64,000 bases of DNA from CAVQMB01 sp963713445 (GTDB taxonomy: Bacteria > Pseudomonadota > Gammaproteobacteria > Competibacterales > Competibacteraceae). The notes under the pieces were generated by a model that was not told the origin of the DNA, made no database searches, and worked only from the letters and a program-made list of their open reading frames with translations. This document shows, one piece after another, positions 49,967-59,368 of this stretch; positions within the stretch are counted from its first letter, which is position 1, and the number at the start of each line of letters is the position of its first letter. The DNA is taken from contig CAVQMB010000021.1 in the NCBI GenBank assembly GCA_963713445.1, positions 1 through 64,000 of the forward strand, in the 5' to 3' direction. The translations under genes were made by a program, and so were the position numbers.

Positions 49967-51219
49967 TAGTCGGCCAAACGGCGGCCCTGGACAGCGGCCA
50001 GAGCGACGTCATCCAGCGCCGCCCCCCCGCTGTAATAGCCCGCCGCCTTCTTGGCCTCGATCTCCACCCGGGCATCGGCCGGCACCAGATAATCCGGTAG
50101 CGGCACCCGTTCGCGAATCTCGATCCCCTGTCCGACCAGCGCGTCGTACTTCATGTTGCTCATCGAGATAAAGCGGTCGATACGGCTGATGCCGAGCCAG
50201 TGCAGTACATCCGGCATCAGTTCCTGGAACCGCATGTCCTGGACCCCGGCGACACACTCGGTGCGTTCGAAATAGGTGTCTGCCCGGTCACCGCCCTGCT
50301 GGCGCTTGCGGGCGTTGTAGACCAGAAACTTGGTCACCTCACCCAGCGCCCGGCCTTCCTTGCGGTTGTAGACCACCAGACCTACGCCACCCTGCTGGGC
50401 ACTAACGACCGCAGCCTCAATACCGTGGATCAGGTACGGCCGGCAGGTACAGATATCGGAACCGAATACATCAGACCCGTTGCACTCGTCATGTACCCGG
50501 CAGGTCAACGGTCGCCGGGGATCGCCCAGCGCGGCGACATCGCCCATGATATAAAGGGTCTGGCCGCCTATCGGCGGGAGGAACACCTTCAGGTCGGAGC
50601 GAGTCACCAGCTCCGGGAACATGCCGCCGGTATGCTCAAACAGCGAGCGCCGCAGTGCGGACTCAGTTACCGCACAGCGCCGCGCGATACCCGGCAGGTA
50701 CCAGACCGGTTCCACCGCCACCTTGGTCACTTTAACCTCGCCGGACGACAGCAGGATATCGTTGTCCGGGCTCAGGTGACCGTCCCGGATATGCTGGCAC
50801 AGCTCGGGGATGGTCAACCGGGCCTGGGTCACGGCGATGGTCGGACGCAGATCGTAGCCGTCAGCAATATAGTCGGCGAACACCTCCCCGACCATGTGTC
50901 CGTACGGGTCCAGCGACACGATCTTGTCCGGATCGGCCCACTGCGGGAAAGGCCCGATCGGCAGCACCGGGGCGGTATTGGTGAGATCGGCCCGGTGTAC
51001 CGGGCTGAGGCTGCCGGCGGCCACCGCCAGCGCCCGGTAGAGGGCGTATGCGCCGTAATGGGCGCCGACGACATTGCGACGGCCGGGATCGGTCAGCGAA
51101 CCGATCACGGGGCCGCGCTCGCGGGCACTGTCGGCACCCCAGCGAAGCGCTACCGGGCGGCTGGCTCCCGGATGCGAAGTCAGTACGATGTGCCGGTTGA
51201 CCTGCGTGCTGTCATTCAT
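49966..51219 (-). CDS. urc1: GTP cyclohydrolase II-like protein, uracil catabolism URC1
   Basis: 417 residues; the RibA-like core has HDECNGSDVFGSDICTC in place of the zinc motif of GTP cyclohydrolase II, then YNRKEGRALGEVTKFLVYNA, RTECVAGVQDMRFQELMPDV and SMSNMKYDALVGQGIEI. The linkage with URC4 and upp identifies it as URC1, which is thought to open the uracil ring at the nucleotide level, and not as a riboflavin enzyme. ATG 51219 is favoured over an upstream in-frame codon by family alignment. Divergent from pcnB. Confidence 0.9.
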   Translation of the reverse strand: MNDSTQVNRHIVLTSHPGASRPVALRWGADSARERGPVIGSLTDPGRRNVVGAHYGAYALYRALAVAAGSLSPVHRADLTNTAPVLPIGPFPQWADPDKIVSLDPYGHMVGEVFADYIADGYDLRPTIAVTQARLTIPELCQHIRDGHLSPDNDILLSSGEVKVTKVAVEPVWYLPGIARRCAVTESALRRSLFEHTGGMFPELVTRSDLKVFLPPIGGQTLYIMGDVAALGDPRRPLTCRVHDECNGSDVFGSDICTCRPYLIHGIEAAVVSAQQGGVGLVVYNRKEGRALGEVTKFLVYNARKRQQGGDRADTYFERTECVAGVQDMRFQELMPDVLHWLGISRIDRFISMSNMKYDALVGQGIEIRERVPLPDYLVPADARVEIEAKKAAGYYSGGAALDDVALAAVQGRRLAD

Positions 51220-51376
51220 AGCGATGACCTTGCCGCTAAATGTGCTTGATAACACCTGGCCGCGCAGAGCAGCAAGTTGCACTGCAACACGAGGCGGCCA
51301 AAACCAGCAGACAACAAGCGCGGCAATCAGTGTCTGCCAATGGGCAGCATGCTAGACTTACTCTTTTGCATAGCCT

Positions 51377-52732
51377 ATGGACGCTTTGGTGGAAGCGAAT
51401 CGAGCCTGTAACCTGCAACCAACGGTCATACCCCGCGCTGAGCATTCCATCTCCCGCCGCAATATCAGCTCCAATGCGGTCAAGGTCTTATACCGCCTGC
51501 ACAACGCCGGCTTTCGCGCCTGCCTGGTGGGCGGCGGTGTCCGCGATCTGCTGCTGGGCCTGGAGCCCAAGGATTTCGACATCGCCACCGACGCCCATCC
51601 GGAACAGGTCAAGGAGATCTTCCGTAACTGCCGCCTGATCGGCCGCCGCTTCCTGCTGGCGCACGTCCATTTCGGCAATGAAATTATCGAGGTCGCGACC
51701 TTCCGGGCCCCGTCCAACCCGGACGAACTCGATGAGACGGCCGCCGAAGTCCGCCGTGATACCCACGGTCTGATCGTCAGCGACAACGTGTTCGGCACGA
51801 TCGAGGACGATGCCGAGCGCCGCGACTTCACAATCAATGCCTTGTATTACGATATCGCCGACTTTTCGGTATTGGACTACGCCGGCGGCATGACTGACCT
51901 CCAGGCGGGCATCCTGCGGCTAATCGGCGACCCGGAGGAACGCTACCGGGAGGACCCGGTGCGCATGCTGCGCGCAGTGCGCTTCGCCGCCAAGATCGGA
52001 TTCCGCCTGCACCCCGATACCGAAGCGCCAATCCACCGCCTTGGTTATCTGCTGCTGCAGGTACCGCCGGCCCGGCTGTTCGATGAGCTGCTGAAACTGT
52101 TTCTCGGCGGTCAGGCCGTGCAGATCTTCGAACTGCTGCGACTGTACGGGCTGTTCCGCTACCTGCTGCCGCACAGCAACCGCTGCCTGCGTCAGCCCAA
52201 CCATCAACTTACCCGTACCTTGCTGGTCCGCGCCCTGACCAATACCGATCAGCGCATCGCCAGTGGCCGGCCGGTCACACCGGCATTTCTTTATGCCGCG
52301 CTGCTGTGGGGACCGGTTCAGGACCGCCAGCAGGCCTTCATCGAAGCCGGTGCCAAGCCGGCCGAGGCGCTGCAGCAAGCAGCCGACGAAGTAATCGAAC
52401 ACCAAAGCCGGCACTGCGCATTGCCGCGCCGCTACACCACACCCATGCGGGAGATCTGGGCCCTGCAAGGCCGCTTCAGCCGCCGTTCCGGTAAGCGCGC
52501 ACTGGCGTTTCTCGAACACCCCCGGTTCCGGGCGGCCTACGATTTCCTGTTGCTCCGTGCTGAAGCGGGCGAACCATTGCAGGATCTGGCCGCGTGGTGG
52601 ACGGCGTTACAGGCCATGGCGCCGGACGAACGCGAACAGGCCGTTGCCAGCCGGTCCCGTACTGGCGCCGGCGGCAGCCGCAGCGGCACTACCCGCCGAC
52701 GCCGTCCCAGCAGCGCCCGCGCCGACAGTTGA
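51377..52732 (+). CDS. pcnB: Poly(A) polymerase I
   Basis: Adds poly(A) tails to RNA 3' ends. 451 residues. RAEHSISRRNISSNAVKVLY and RACLVGGGVRDLLLGLEPKD hold the nucleotidyltransferase signature with catalytic aspartates in DFDIATDA; RRDFTINALYYD and EERYREDPVRMLRAVRFAAK follow. The C-terminal 30 residues are basic (SGTTRRRRPSSARADS), as in E. coli PcnB, for RNA contact. folK follows 11 bases later, a common gammaproteobacterial arrangement. Confidence 0.95.
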   Translation: MDALVEANRACNLQPTVIPRAEHSISRRNISSNAVKVLYRLHNAGFRACLVGGGVRDLLLGLEPKDFDIATDAHPEQVKEIFRNCRLIGRRFLLAHVHFGNEIIEVATFRAPSNPDELDETAAEVRRDTHGLIVSDNVFGTIEDDAERRDFTINALYYDIADFSVLDYAGGMTDLQAGILRLIGDPEERYREDPVRMLRAVRFAAKIGFRLHPDTEAPIHRLGYLLLQVPPARLFDELLKLFLGGQAVQIFELLRLYGLFRYLLPHSNRCLRQPNHQLTRTLLVRALTNTDQRIASGRPVTPAFLYAALLWGPVQDRQQAFIEAGAKPAEALQQAADEVIEHQSRHCALPRRYTTPMREIWALQGRFSRRSGKRALAFLEHPRFRAAYDFLLLRAEAGEPLQDLAAWWTALQAMAPDEREQAVASRSRTGAGGSRSGTTRRRRPSSARADS

Positions 52733-52743
52733 GAGCCAACCCC

Positions 52744-53232
52744 GTGCCGGTACGGGCTTACATCGGACTGGGCAGCAATCTGGCTGACCCTGAGGCCCAG
52801 ATCACACGCGCCTTCGCCGAACTCGATGGCCTGCCGGCAAGCCGCTGCCTGGCCCGCTCCCCACTCTATCGCAGTGCTCCGATCGGCCCCCAGGACCAGC
52901 CCGATTTCATCAATGCCGTCGCCGCCCTCGACACCGATCTCAGTCCCGCTGACCTGCTGACCGGACTGCAGGCCCTGGAACAGCGCCACCGGCGCGTGCG
53001 CCGGCGCCACTGGGGTCCGCGCACCCTTGATCTCGATCTGTTGCTGTACGGTTCCGAAATCCGCTCCAGCACCCGGCTCACACTGCCCCATCCGCGGTTA
53101 CACCAACGTGCCTTCGTGCTGTTTCCTCTTTATACTATTGCACCGCAGTTGCACGTTCCCGGGCTCGGCAGCCTGCAGCACCTGGTCGAGGTCTGCCCAG
53201 CACAGGCCATAGAGCGTCTCCAAGCCGTCTAG
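52744..53232 (+). CDS. folK: 2-amino-4-hydroxy-6-hydroxymethyldihydropteridine diphosphokinase
   Basis: Transfers pyrophosphate from ATP to the pterin in folate synthesis. 162 residues. It begins VRAYIGLGSNLADPEAQI and has the signature RRHWGPRTLDLDLLLYG, with LPHPRLHQRAFVLFPL after it. GTG 52744 is used because the family N-terminus starts there; the frame is open further upstream inside pcnB. Confidence 0.93.
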   Translation: MPVRAYIGLGSNLADPEAQITRAFAELDGLPASRCLARSPLYRSAPIGPQDQPDFINAVAALDTDLSPADLLTGLQALEQRHRRVRRRHWGPRTLDLDLLLYGSEIRSSTRLTLPHPRLHQRAFVLFPLYTIAPQLHVPGLGSLQHLVEVCPAQAIERLQAV

Positions 53233-53342
53233 GCGGTGTCGGCACGTGGTCGCCACGAGCCAGGGATCCGTGTTTGCGTCAGTCCTTGCCGCTGTTCTTC
53301 GGGCAGCGCGCAGATTCGCATTCGACCACAGCTGGCCGGGCC

Positions 53343-55214
53343 ATGTTGATCTCGATACTAACCTCCGCATCATTGACACCGGCAATGCTCTGCGTGCTGG
53401 GCCTGCTCGGCCTGGCCGTCGTGTTTTTCGCCTTCGAAATCCTGCGCATCGACGTTACTGCTCTGCTGATCCTGGTGCTGCTCGGCCTGCTGACCCTGGT
53501 GCCAGGGCTGCACAACCTGATCAAGCCGGCCGATCTGCTGAAGGGCTTTTCCAGCAACGCTGTACTATCGATCGTCGCGGTAATGATCCTGGGGGCCGGC
53601 CTGACCCGCGCCGGCCTGACCAACCGCCTGGCCGATTTCATCCTGCGGCTGGGTCAGGGCCGCGAGCTACGCACCCTGGTACTGCTGACCGCCAGCGCCG
53701 GACTGGTGTCATCGTTCATGGTCAACGTCGGCACGGTGGCCTTGTTCCTGCCGGTGATGTCGCGGATCGCCTCCCGCACCAACCGGTCGATGGGCCAGAT
53801 CGCGATGCCCACGGCATTCTGCGTCCTGCTGGGCGGCAACATGACCATCGTCGGCTCGAGTCCGCTGATCGTACTGAACGACTTAATCCAGAACTCCAAC
53901 CGGATGCTGCCTCCGGATCACCAGGCCTACACATTCTCACTGTTCTCGGTCGCACCCGTCGGCATCGCCCTGCTGCTTGCAGGCATCGGCTTCTTCGCTC
54001 TGTTCGGCCGTCGCCTCCTTCCTGCCCCCGCGCGCACCGGCGGCACCACCTGGGGTGGGCGAACGGCGGAATACTTCAAGCGGGTTTACGGCATAGAGGC
54101 CGAAATCTACGAGATCCGGGTACCGGAGCACAGCCGCCTGGTGGGGCGCAACATCCGGGTTGCCGAACGCGCCGGTCGGGTGCGCATCATCGCCGCCCGG
54201 ATCCGCGGTGAAAGTCGGGTGGCTCCGGCCGCCGATCGCCTCATCGAACCCGACACCGTGCTGGGCATTCTGGCCGGTCCGGAAGCCGTGAAAGCCTTCG
54301 TGCGGAGCTACGATCTGGAACTGCGGCCGCAGATGCGTACCTTCGCCGAGGCACTGATGCATACCCGCTCCGGCGTCTGCGAGGTGGTCATCCCGCCCGA
54401 CTCCAATCTGATTGGCAAAACCATCGCTGACATCCGGTTTCGGCCCACGTTCGGTCTTGCGGTACTGGCCATCCACCGCGGCGAGCAGACCGAACAGACC
54501 GGCGTGCGCGATATGCCGTTGCTGGCCGGCGATACGCTGGTCTGTCACACGACCTGGGAGAACCTGGCACGGCTGGAACGCAACCGTAACTTCGTCATCG
54601 TGACGTCGGAATACCCGCGCGAGGAACTGCGCCAGCAGAAAGTCTGGCACGCACTGATCTGTTTCGTACTGGCGCTCGGCCTGGCCCTGTTCACCCACCT
54701 GCCGCTGGCCGTGGCACTGCTCACCGGGGCGCTGGGCATGGTACTGAGCCAGGTGCTGACCATGGACGAGGCCTATCAGGCCGTCAGCTGGCGCACGGTA
54801 TTCCTGCTGGCCGGGCTGATACCGCTGGGTCATGCCATGGAGACCACCGGTACCGCCGCGTGGGTCGCCGGACACTCACTGGCCTATCTGCAGAACGCCC
54901 CTTCCTGGGTCCTGGAAGCAGCACTGGCACTGTTGTCAGGCGTCTTCACCCTGGTGATGTCCAACGTCGGCGCCACCGTGCTGCTGGTGCCGCTGGCGAT
55001 GAACAGCGCCCATATTACCGGCGCCAATCCGTCGCTGTGTGCACTGATCGTCGCGCTGGCCGCCTCATGCTCCTACGTACTGCCCACCCACCAGGCCAAC
55101 GCCCTGATCCTGGGCCCGGGGAACTACAAGGTGAAGGATTTCCTGCGGGTCGGCAGCCTGGTTACGCTGCTGCATTTAACCGTCGTCGTCGTTGCCGTCA
55201 ACCTGTTCCTGTGA
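53343..55214 (+). CDS. SLC13-type transporter with internal TrkA-C domains (copy 1)
   Basis: 623-residue membrane protein: N-terminal membrane half with KGFSSNAVLSIVAVMILGAG, SSFMVNVGTVALFLPVM and GGNMTIVGSSPLIVLNDLIQ; a soluble middle of two TrkA-C (RCK-C) domains (about residues 225-400, EIRVPEHSRLVGRNIRVAER and VVIPPDSNLIGKTIADIRF); then a second membrane half with MSNVGATVLLVPLAMNS and PTHQANALILGPGNY. This layout is that of SAC1/SLT-like sulfate or dicarboxylate carriers. ATG 53343 aligns exactly with the start of copy 2. Confidence 0.88.
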   Translation: MLISILTSASLTPAMLCVLGLLGLAVVFFAFEILRIDVTALLILVLLGLLTLVPGLHNLIKPADLLKGFSSNAVLSIVAVMILGAGLTRAGLTNRLADFILRLGQGRELRTLVLLTASAGLVSSFMVNVGTVALFLPVMSRIASRTNRSMGQIAMPTAFCVLLGGNMTIVGSSPLIVLNDLIQNSNRMLPPDHQAYTFSLFSVAPVGIALLLAGIGFFALFGRRLLPAPARTGGTTWGGRTAEYFKRVYGIEAEIYEIRVPEHSRLVGRNIRVAERAGRVRIIAARIRGESRVAPAADRLIEPDTVLGILAGPEAVKAFVRSYDLELRPQMRTFAEALMHTRSGVCEVVIPPDSNLIGKTIADIRFRPTFGLAVLAIHRGEQTEQTGVRDMPLLAGDTLVCHTTWENLARLERNRNFVIVTSEYPREELRQQKVWHALICFVLALGLALFTHLPLAVALLTGALGMVLSQVLTMDEAYQAVSWRTVFLLAGLIPLGHAMETTGTAAWVAGHSLAYLQNAPSWVLEAALALLSGVFTLVMSNVGATVLLVPLAMNSAHITGANPSLCALIVALAASCSYVLPTHQANALILGPGNYKVKDFLRVGSLVTLLHLTVVVVAVNLFL

Positions 55215-55341
55215 GGCCGATTAGGCACCCGGTCGACTATAACGGCTTTCGCAGGTAGCGGTTCCGGCTGGCACTGAATCCGCGAAACCGGAGATCATTC
55301 ATGGGCTCTGGCCTTCACGCTGCGGCCGTCTCTGCCGGCTA

Positions 55342-55712
55342 TCAATCGCCGCCTTCGCCGGTCGCCAGCCAATGCGCACAGGCCTCACCAAGCTCTTCCC
55401 GGGCACGACGTTCATAATCCGCCACCTCGGCCGCGCTCAGCGCATCCTGCCAGCGGCCGTTGACACCCCGATGCAGAAAAACCTCGGCACCCGCAGATCG
55501 AGCCAGGGGGACAGCTCGGCGACCGCAATGTCCGGGTCACCGTTGAACAGGAGCTGACCCAGAATCTGTTGGGTCCAGGTGGTCCCGGATTTGCCGTAAG
55601 TGGCGATGATGATGTCGTCGTCCCGAAACGTAAAGTCGTTCCAGATGGTCGAGTCGAAGTGATGATTGTGAAGCTCGCGGGTCTTCACCGGCCATTGAAT
55701 CGAGTTATTCAT
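55342..55712 (-). pseudogene. Aryl-type sulfotransferase with internal deletion and frame change
   Basis: The first 80 residues are a good PAPS-dependent sulfotransferase N-terminus: MNNSIQWPVKTRELHNHHFD, DDDIIIATYGKSGTTWTQQI (the PAPS loop) and SPWLDLRVP. Then, without the central 150 or so residues, the DNA continues in another frame with the family C-terminus: FLHRGVNGRWQDALSAAEVA, DYERRAREELGEACAHWL, stop at 55342. The gene has lost its core, including the catalytic region, in one deletion. It lies 23 bases downstream of the intact sulfotransferase. Confidence 0.75.
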
Positions 55713-55735
55713 GCCAGACCTGTCACGGCAACCTG

Positions 55736-56476
55736 CTACAAAAAGGTATGTAAGGCAGCGTAAACCGCGCTGACCAAAGCCACCGCGGCAACACCCACAA
55801 TGGCGTAGGCACCCCGGGTCATTTCCTTCAAGGTCTGCTTGATCGCTGCCCGATCGTTGACATTGGGGAAGTCCGTGTCCGGCACTAGCACGCCCAGGAA
55901 CTCGCACAGCGGCTTCCAGCCCTGATCGGCGGAAAACACCAGTAGCCGATCAGCCGGCACAGCGGCCCTGACATCGGCGATGTGCTGCTGATAATGCGCG
56001 ATAGCCCGGTCCCGATCCTTCATCGTGCCCTGGTGCGAGCGCTGCCAGATCAGTTTGCGAGACATGTCCCCGAATTTGCGCCCAAACGGCGTCGCCAGTT
56101 CCAACACCTTGAACTGCCACATCGTTTCGGTGAAATAGATCGTGTCTATGGTACTTTCATACCAGGCCTCAGCACCCCGCGGGTGAACGGTAAGCAACAC
56201 TTTGGCATCGGGATAGGCCGCCAGCAGTTCTCGCCAGACACAACAGGCCGGATTGTCCAACGAGGCGGTGTATTTGGAAAACACCTGTTCCCAGTCCTGC
56301 TGCACACCGGGTTCCGAATTGGCCACCTTACGCCAGAAGGCCAGGTGCGGTTTGTTGTGCTTATTCTGTATTACCTCGATCATGTGATAGCAGGGAAAAC
56401 CCAACAGATTGAGCGCCGTATATACCGACATGGTACCGGTCCGGCCAAAACCGGCACCGATGATCGCCAACGCCAT
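55736..56476 (-). CDS. Sulfotransferase-family protein with C-terminal membrane anchor
   Basis: 246 residues. The PAPS-binding start is ALAIIGAGFGRTGTMSVYTA, followed by LGFPCYHMIEVIQN, CCVWRELLAAYPDAKVLLTV and RGAEAWYESTIDTIYF; VNDRAAIKQTLKEMTRG near the end is typical of the Sulfotransfer_4 group. The last 25 residues are one membrane segment (YAIVGVAAVALVSAVYAA). ATG 56476 has GGAGG seven bases upstream; longer in-frame starts lack one. The substrate is unknown. Confidence 0.85.
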   Translation of the reverse strand: MALAIIGAGFGRTGTMSVYTALNLLGFPCYHMIEVIQNKHNKPHLAFWRKVANSEPGVQQDWEQVFSKYTASLDNPACCVWRELLAAYPDAKVLLTVHPRGAEAWYESTIDTIYFTETMWQFKVLELATPFGRKFGDMSRKLIWQRSHQGTMKDRDRAIAHYQQHIADVRAAVPADRLLVFSADQGWKPLCEFLGVLVPDTDFPNVNDRAAIKQTLKEMTRGAYAIVGVAAVALVSAVYAALHTFL

Positions 56477-56781
56477 ACGCATACCTCCAGCAACCGATGG
56501 GTTATCAGTCCGGGATGGACTTTTTTTCTCGGCCGCCCAAATCATAGATCAACGCGGCCCGTTTGGCGCGCGGAAAAGCGAAGCAGCGCGCCAATGACGA
56601 TCCCTGCGCGCGTTAGCTCCTGGATTCATAACCAGACCGGAGGCCAGTTCCCGTTGTTGACGTGCGCGTATCCGTGACCCCCAAGAAGGACACTGCAAGC
56701 GCCGACAGCGGCAATCCTGGAGCTAAGCCGCGCAACCCACTGAATCGCGTAGTAACTTTAGGTAAAGAGACGGCAAACTAC

Positions 56782-56809
56782 TTGATAATCCATCGAAATC
56801 GTCTATAGC
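56782..56809 (+). promoter_or_regulatory. Weak sigma-70-like promoter before SLC13 copy 2
   Basis: TTGATA (56782-56787) and TATAGC (56804-56809) with 16 bases between, 30 bases before the start codon. The gene-free stretch 56477-56838 holds nothing else I can name. Confidence 0.35.
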
Positions 56810-56838
56810 TATTCGTAGATGCGTATCGATGGCCCACC

Positions 56839-58710
56839 ATGCTGATCTCCATTCTCGATTCGGCGGCGCTGACGCCGGCAATGGTCTGCGTCCTGGCCTT
56901 GCTGGCTCTGGCGGTGGTGTTGTTTGCGTTCGAAATTCTGCGCCTCGACGTTGCCGCCCTGCTGATCCTGATCCTGCTCGGGCTGAGCACGCTAATCCCC
57001 GGCCTGCAGATGCGGCTCAAGCCGGACGATCTGCTGAATGGCTTTTCCAGCAACGCCGTGCTATCCATCGTCGCGGTGATGATCATCAGCGCCGGACTGG
57101 CCCGCACCGGCATCATGTATCGACTGGCGGATTCCATTCTGCGGCTCGGACGGGGCCGGGACCGGCGGACGCTGACCCTGCTGACTGCCAGCGCGGGGCT
57201 GGTATCCTCATTCATGCCCAATGTGGGTGCGGTGGCGCTGTTTTTGCCGGTGGTATCGCGCATTACCACCCGCATGCAGCGACCGATGAGGCAATGGGCG
57301 ATGCCGATGGCGTTCTGCGTCATGCTGGGCGGTAACATGACCATCGTCGGTTCCAGCTCGCTAATCCTGCTGAACGACCTGATCCAGAGCTCCAACCGAA
57401 TGCTGCCGCCAAGTCATCAGGCCTACACCTTCTCGCTGTTTGCGGTAGCTCCTGTAGGTCTTTGCCTGCTGCTTGCCGGTATTGCCTTTTTCGCTCTGTT
57501 CGGCCGCCGCCTGCTACCGGCACCTGCCAGCACTGCCACCGCCACCTGGGGCGGACGCACCGCCGAGTATTTCAAACGGGTTTATGGCATAGAAGCCGAA
57601 ATCTACGAGATCCACGTACCCGAGCACAGCCGCCTGATCGGGCGCAGCATACGGGTCGCCGAGCGAGCCGGTCGGGTGCGTATCGTCGCCGCCCGGATTC
57701 GGGGTGAAAATCGGATCGCGCCCGCCGCCGACCACCTCATCGAACCCGACGCCGTACTGGGCATTCTGGCCGGCCCGCAAGCCGTTCAGTATTTCATCAA
57801 CCGCTACGACCTGGAACTGCGGCCACAGATGCGTACCTTCGCCGAGGCACTGATGCATACCCGCTCCGGCGTCTGCGAGGTGGTCATACCACCCGACTCC
57901 GATCTGATCGGCAAGACCATCGTCGAGACGCGCTTCCGGCCTACCTACGGACTCGCGGTACTGGCGATTCACCGGGGCGACACAACCACCAACACCGGCA
58001 TCCGGGATCTGCCGTTGCGGGCGGGCGACACTTTGATCTGCCATACCACGTGGGACAACCTGGCCCTGCTCGAAAGGGACCGCAATTTCGTTGTGGTGAC
58101 GTCGGAATACCCGCGCGAGAAACTGCGCCAGCATAAGGTCTGGCATGCGCTGATCTGCTTCCTGTTCGCCCTGGCCCTGGCCCTGTTCACCCAACTGCCG
58201 CTGGCGCTGGCTCTGCTCACCGGTGCTGTCGGGATGATCCTCAGCAATGTGCTGACGGTAGACGAGGCCTATCAGGCCGTCAGCTGGCGCACGGTGTTTC
58301 TGCTGGCCGGGCTGATACCGCTGGGTCACGCCATGGAAACCACCGGCACCGCCGCCTGGGTGGCCGGCCATACGCTGGCCAATCTACAGAACGTGCCCGC
58401 CTGGGTCCTGGAGGCCGCCCTGGCAGTGCTGGCGACCGGCTTCACGCTGGTGATGTCGAACGTCGGCGCGACGGTGCTGCTGGTGCCGCTGGCAATGAAC
58501 ATCGCCCAGGTCACCGCGATCGACCCATCGCTTTGTGCGCTTACAGTGGGGCTGGCGACATCAAATTCGTTCTTGTTGCCGACCCACCAGGCCAATGCCT
58601 TGATCATCGGACCGGGCAACTATCGGGTCAGCGATTTTCTGCGGGTCGGCGGATTGGTGACTGTCTTGTATCTGGTGGTCATGCTGACCGCACTGAATCT
58701 ACTGCTATGA
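56839..58710 (+). CDS. SLC13-type transporter with internal TrkA-C domains (copy 2)
   Basis: 623 residues, the same length as copy 1 and by eye roughly 80% identical over its whole length, including the TrkA-C part. Differences gather in the hydrophobic ends: SSFMPNVGAVALFLPVV and GGNMTIVGSSSLILLNDLIQ replace the copy 1 versions, and TSNSFLLPTHQANALIIGPG differs from ASCSYVLPTHQANALILGPG. Those segments line the transport path in this superfamily, so specificity may differ. The 3' end overlaps the convergent methyltransferase by 32 bases. Confidence 0.88.
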   Translation: MLISILDSAALTPAMVCVLALLALAVVLFAFEILRLDVAALLILILLGLSTLIPGLQMRLKPDDLLNGFSSNAVLSIVAVMIISAGLARTGIMYRLADSILRLGRGRDRRTLTLLTASAGLVSSFMPNVGAVALFLPVVSRITTRMQRPMRQWAMPMAFCVMLGGNMTIVGSSSLILLNDLIQSSNRMLPPSHQAYTFSLFAVAPVGLCLLLAGIAFFALFGRRLLPAPASTATATWGGRTAEYFKRVYGIEAEIYEIHVPEHSRLIGRSIRVAERAGRVRIVAARIRGENRIAPAADHLIEPDAVLGILAGPQAVQYFINRYDLELRPQMRTFAEALMHTRSGVCEVVIPPDSDLIGKTIVETRFRPTYGLAVLAIHRGDTTTNTGIRDLPLRAGDTLICHTTWDNLALLERDRNFVVVTSEYPREKLRQHKVWHALICFLFALALALFTQLPLALALLTGAVGMILSNVLTVDEAYQAVSWRTVFLLAGLIPLGHAMETTGTAAWVAGHTLANLQNVPAWVLEAALAVLATGFTLVMSNVGATVLLVPLAMNIAQVTAIDPSLCALTVGLATSNSFLLPTHQANALIIGPGNYRVSDFLRVGGLVTVLYLVVMLTALNLLL

Positions 58711-59368
58711 CCGGTGGCAGCACCGCGCGGGACCGATAAAGTGCCTGACCGCTGGTCTGATACTTGCGTTCGAACGGGCTAATCGGGTCACTTACGGCGA
58801 GCCTTTCGACCCATGCCGGGATGCCCGCCAGTGCCAGTGCCCGGGCGAATTCCTCGACGTACAGGGCCCAGTTACTACGCACCTCCAGCTCGCCACCCAG
58901 CGCCAGCAGGGTCGGCAGCAGCGGCGACGCGTACCAGCGCCGGCCAAGCTGTGTGGCCTTCGGCCAGGGATTGGGGTAAAGCAGGTAATGCCTGTGCAGG
59001 CGCACGCCGGCCTGCACACACAAGCGCCAGAAATCCTTGAGCTCGGCCCGCAGGATCACAGCGTTGGCGGGCAGCACCGGCTGCCGCGCCAGCCGGCAGG
59101 CGGACTTGTCGATCCCGACCACCAGCGCCGCTGGAAACCGGCGCGCCAACCATGCCGTGCTTTCACCCACCCCGCAACCGGAGTCCAGAATTACCGATCG
59201 GGCCGCTGTCAGACGCTGCGCGACCCGATCGAACACCGCCCGCGTGTGGTCGGCAATCGGGCGCTGATAGGGGGTTTGCAGGTGACGGGTGACCAGCGTT
59301 TCCAGTCGCGGATGGCAACCGCCCTGGTTGCTGTGGACCGGGCGGGCCCGGTCCACAGCAGGCGTCAC
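58679..59368 (-). CDS. TrmB-like SAM-dependent methyltransferase
   Basis: 229 residues resembling the tRNA (guanine46-N7) methyltransferase family: SAM motif VILDSGCGVGESTAWLARRF, VVGIDKSACRLARQ, and YLLYPNPWPKATQLGRRWYA, which corresponds to the TrmB motif FPDPWxKxxHxKRR. The N-terminus is not typical and several basic residues of the second motif are changed, so it may be a paralogue with a different substrate. Stop lies within the end of the convergent transporter. Confidence 0.75.
   Translation of the reverse strand: MTPAVDRARPVHSNQGGCHPRLETLVTRHLQTPYQRPIADHTRAVFDRVAQRLTAARSVILDSGCGVGESTAWLARRFPAALVVGIDKSACRLARQPVLPANAVILRAELKDFWRLCVQAGVRLHRHYLLYPNPWPKATQLGRRWYASPLLPTLLALGGELEVRSNWALYVEEFARALALAGIPAWVERLAVSDPISPFERKYQTSGQALYRSRAVLPPVIAVDSVRSA

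Noticed and set aside
49966..51219. Annotation as riboflavin-synthesis RibA
   Set aside because: The zinc motif and the rest of the sequence follow the URC1 type, and the neighbours are URC4 and upp, not riboflavin genes.
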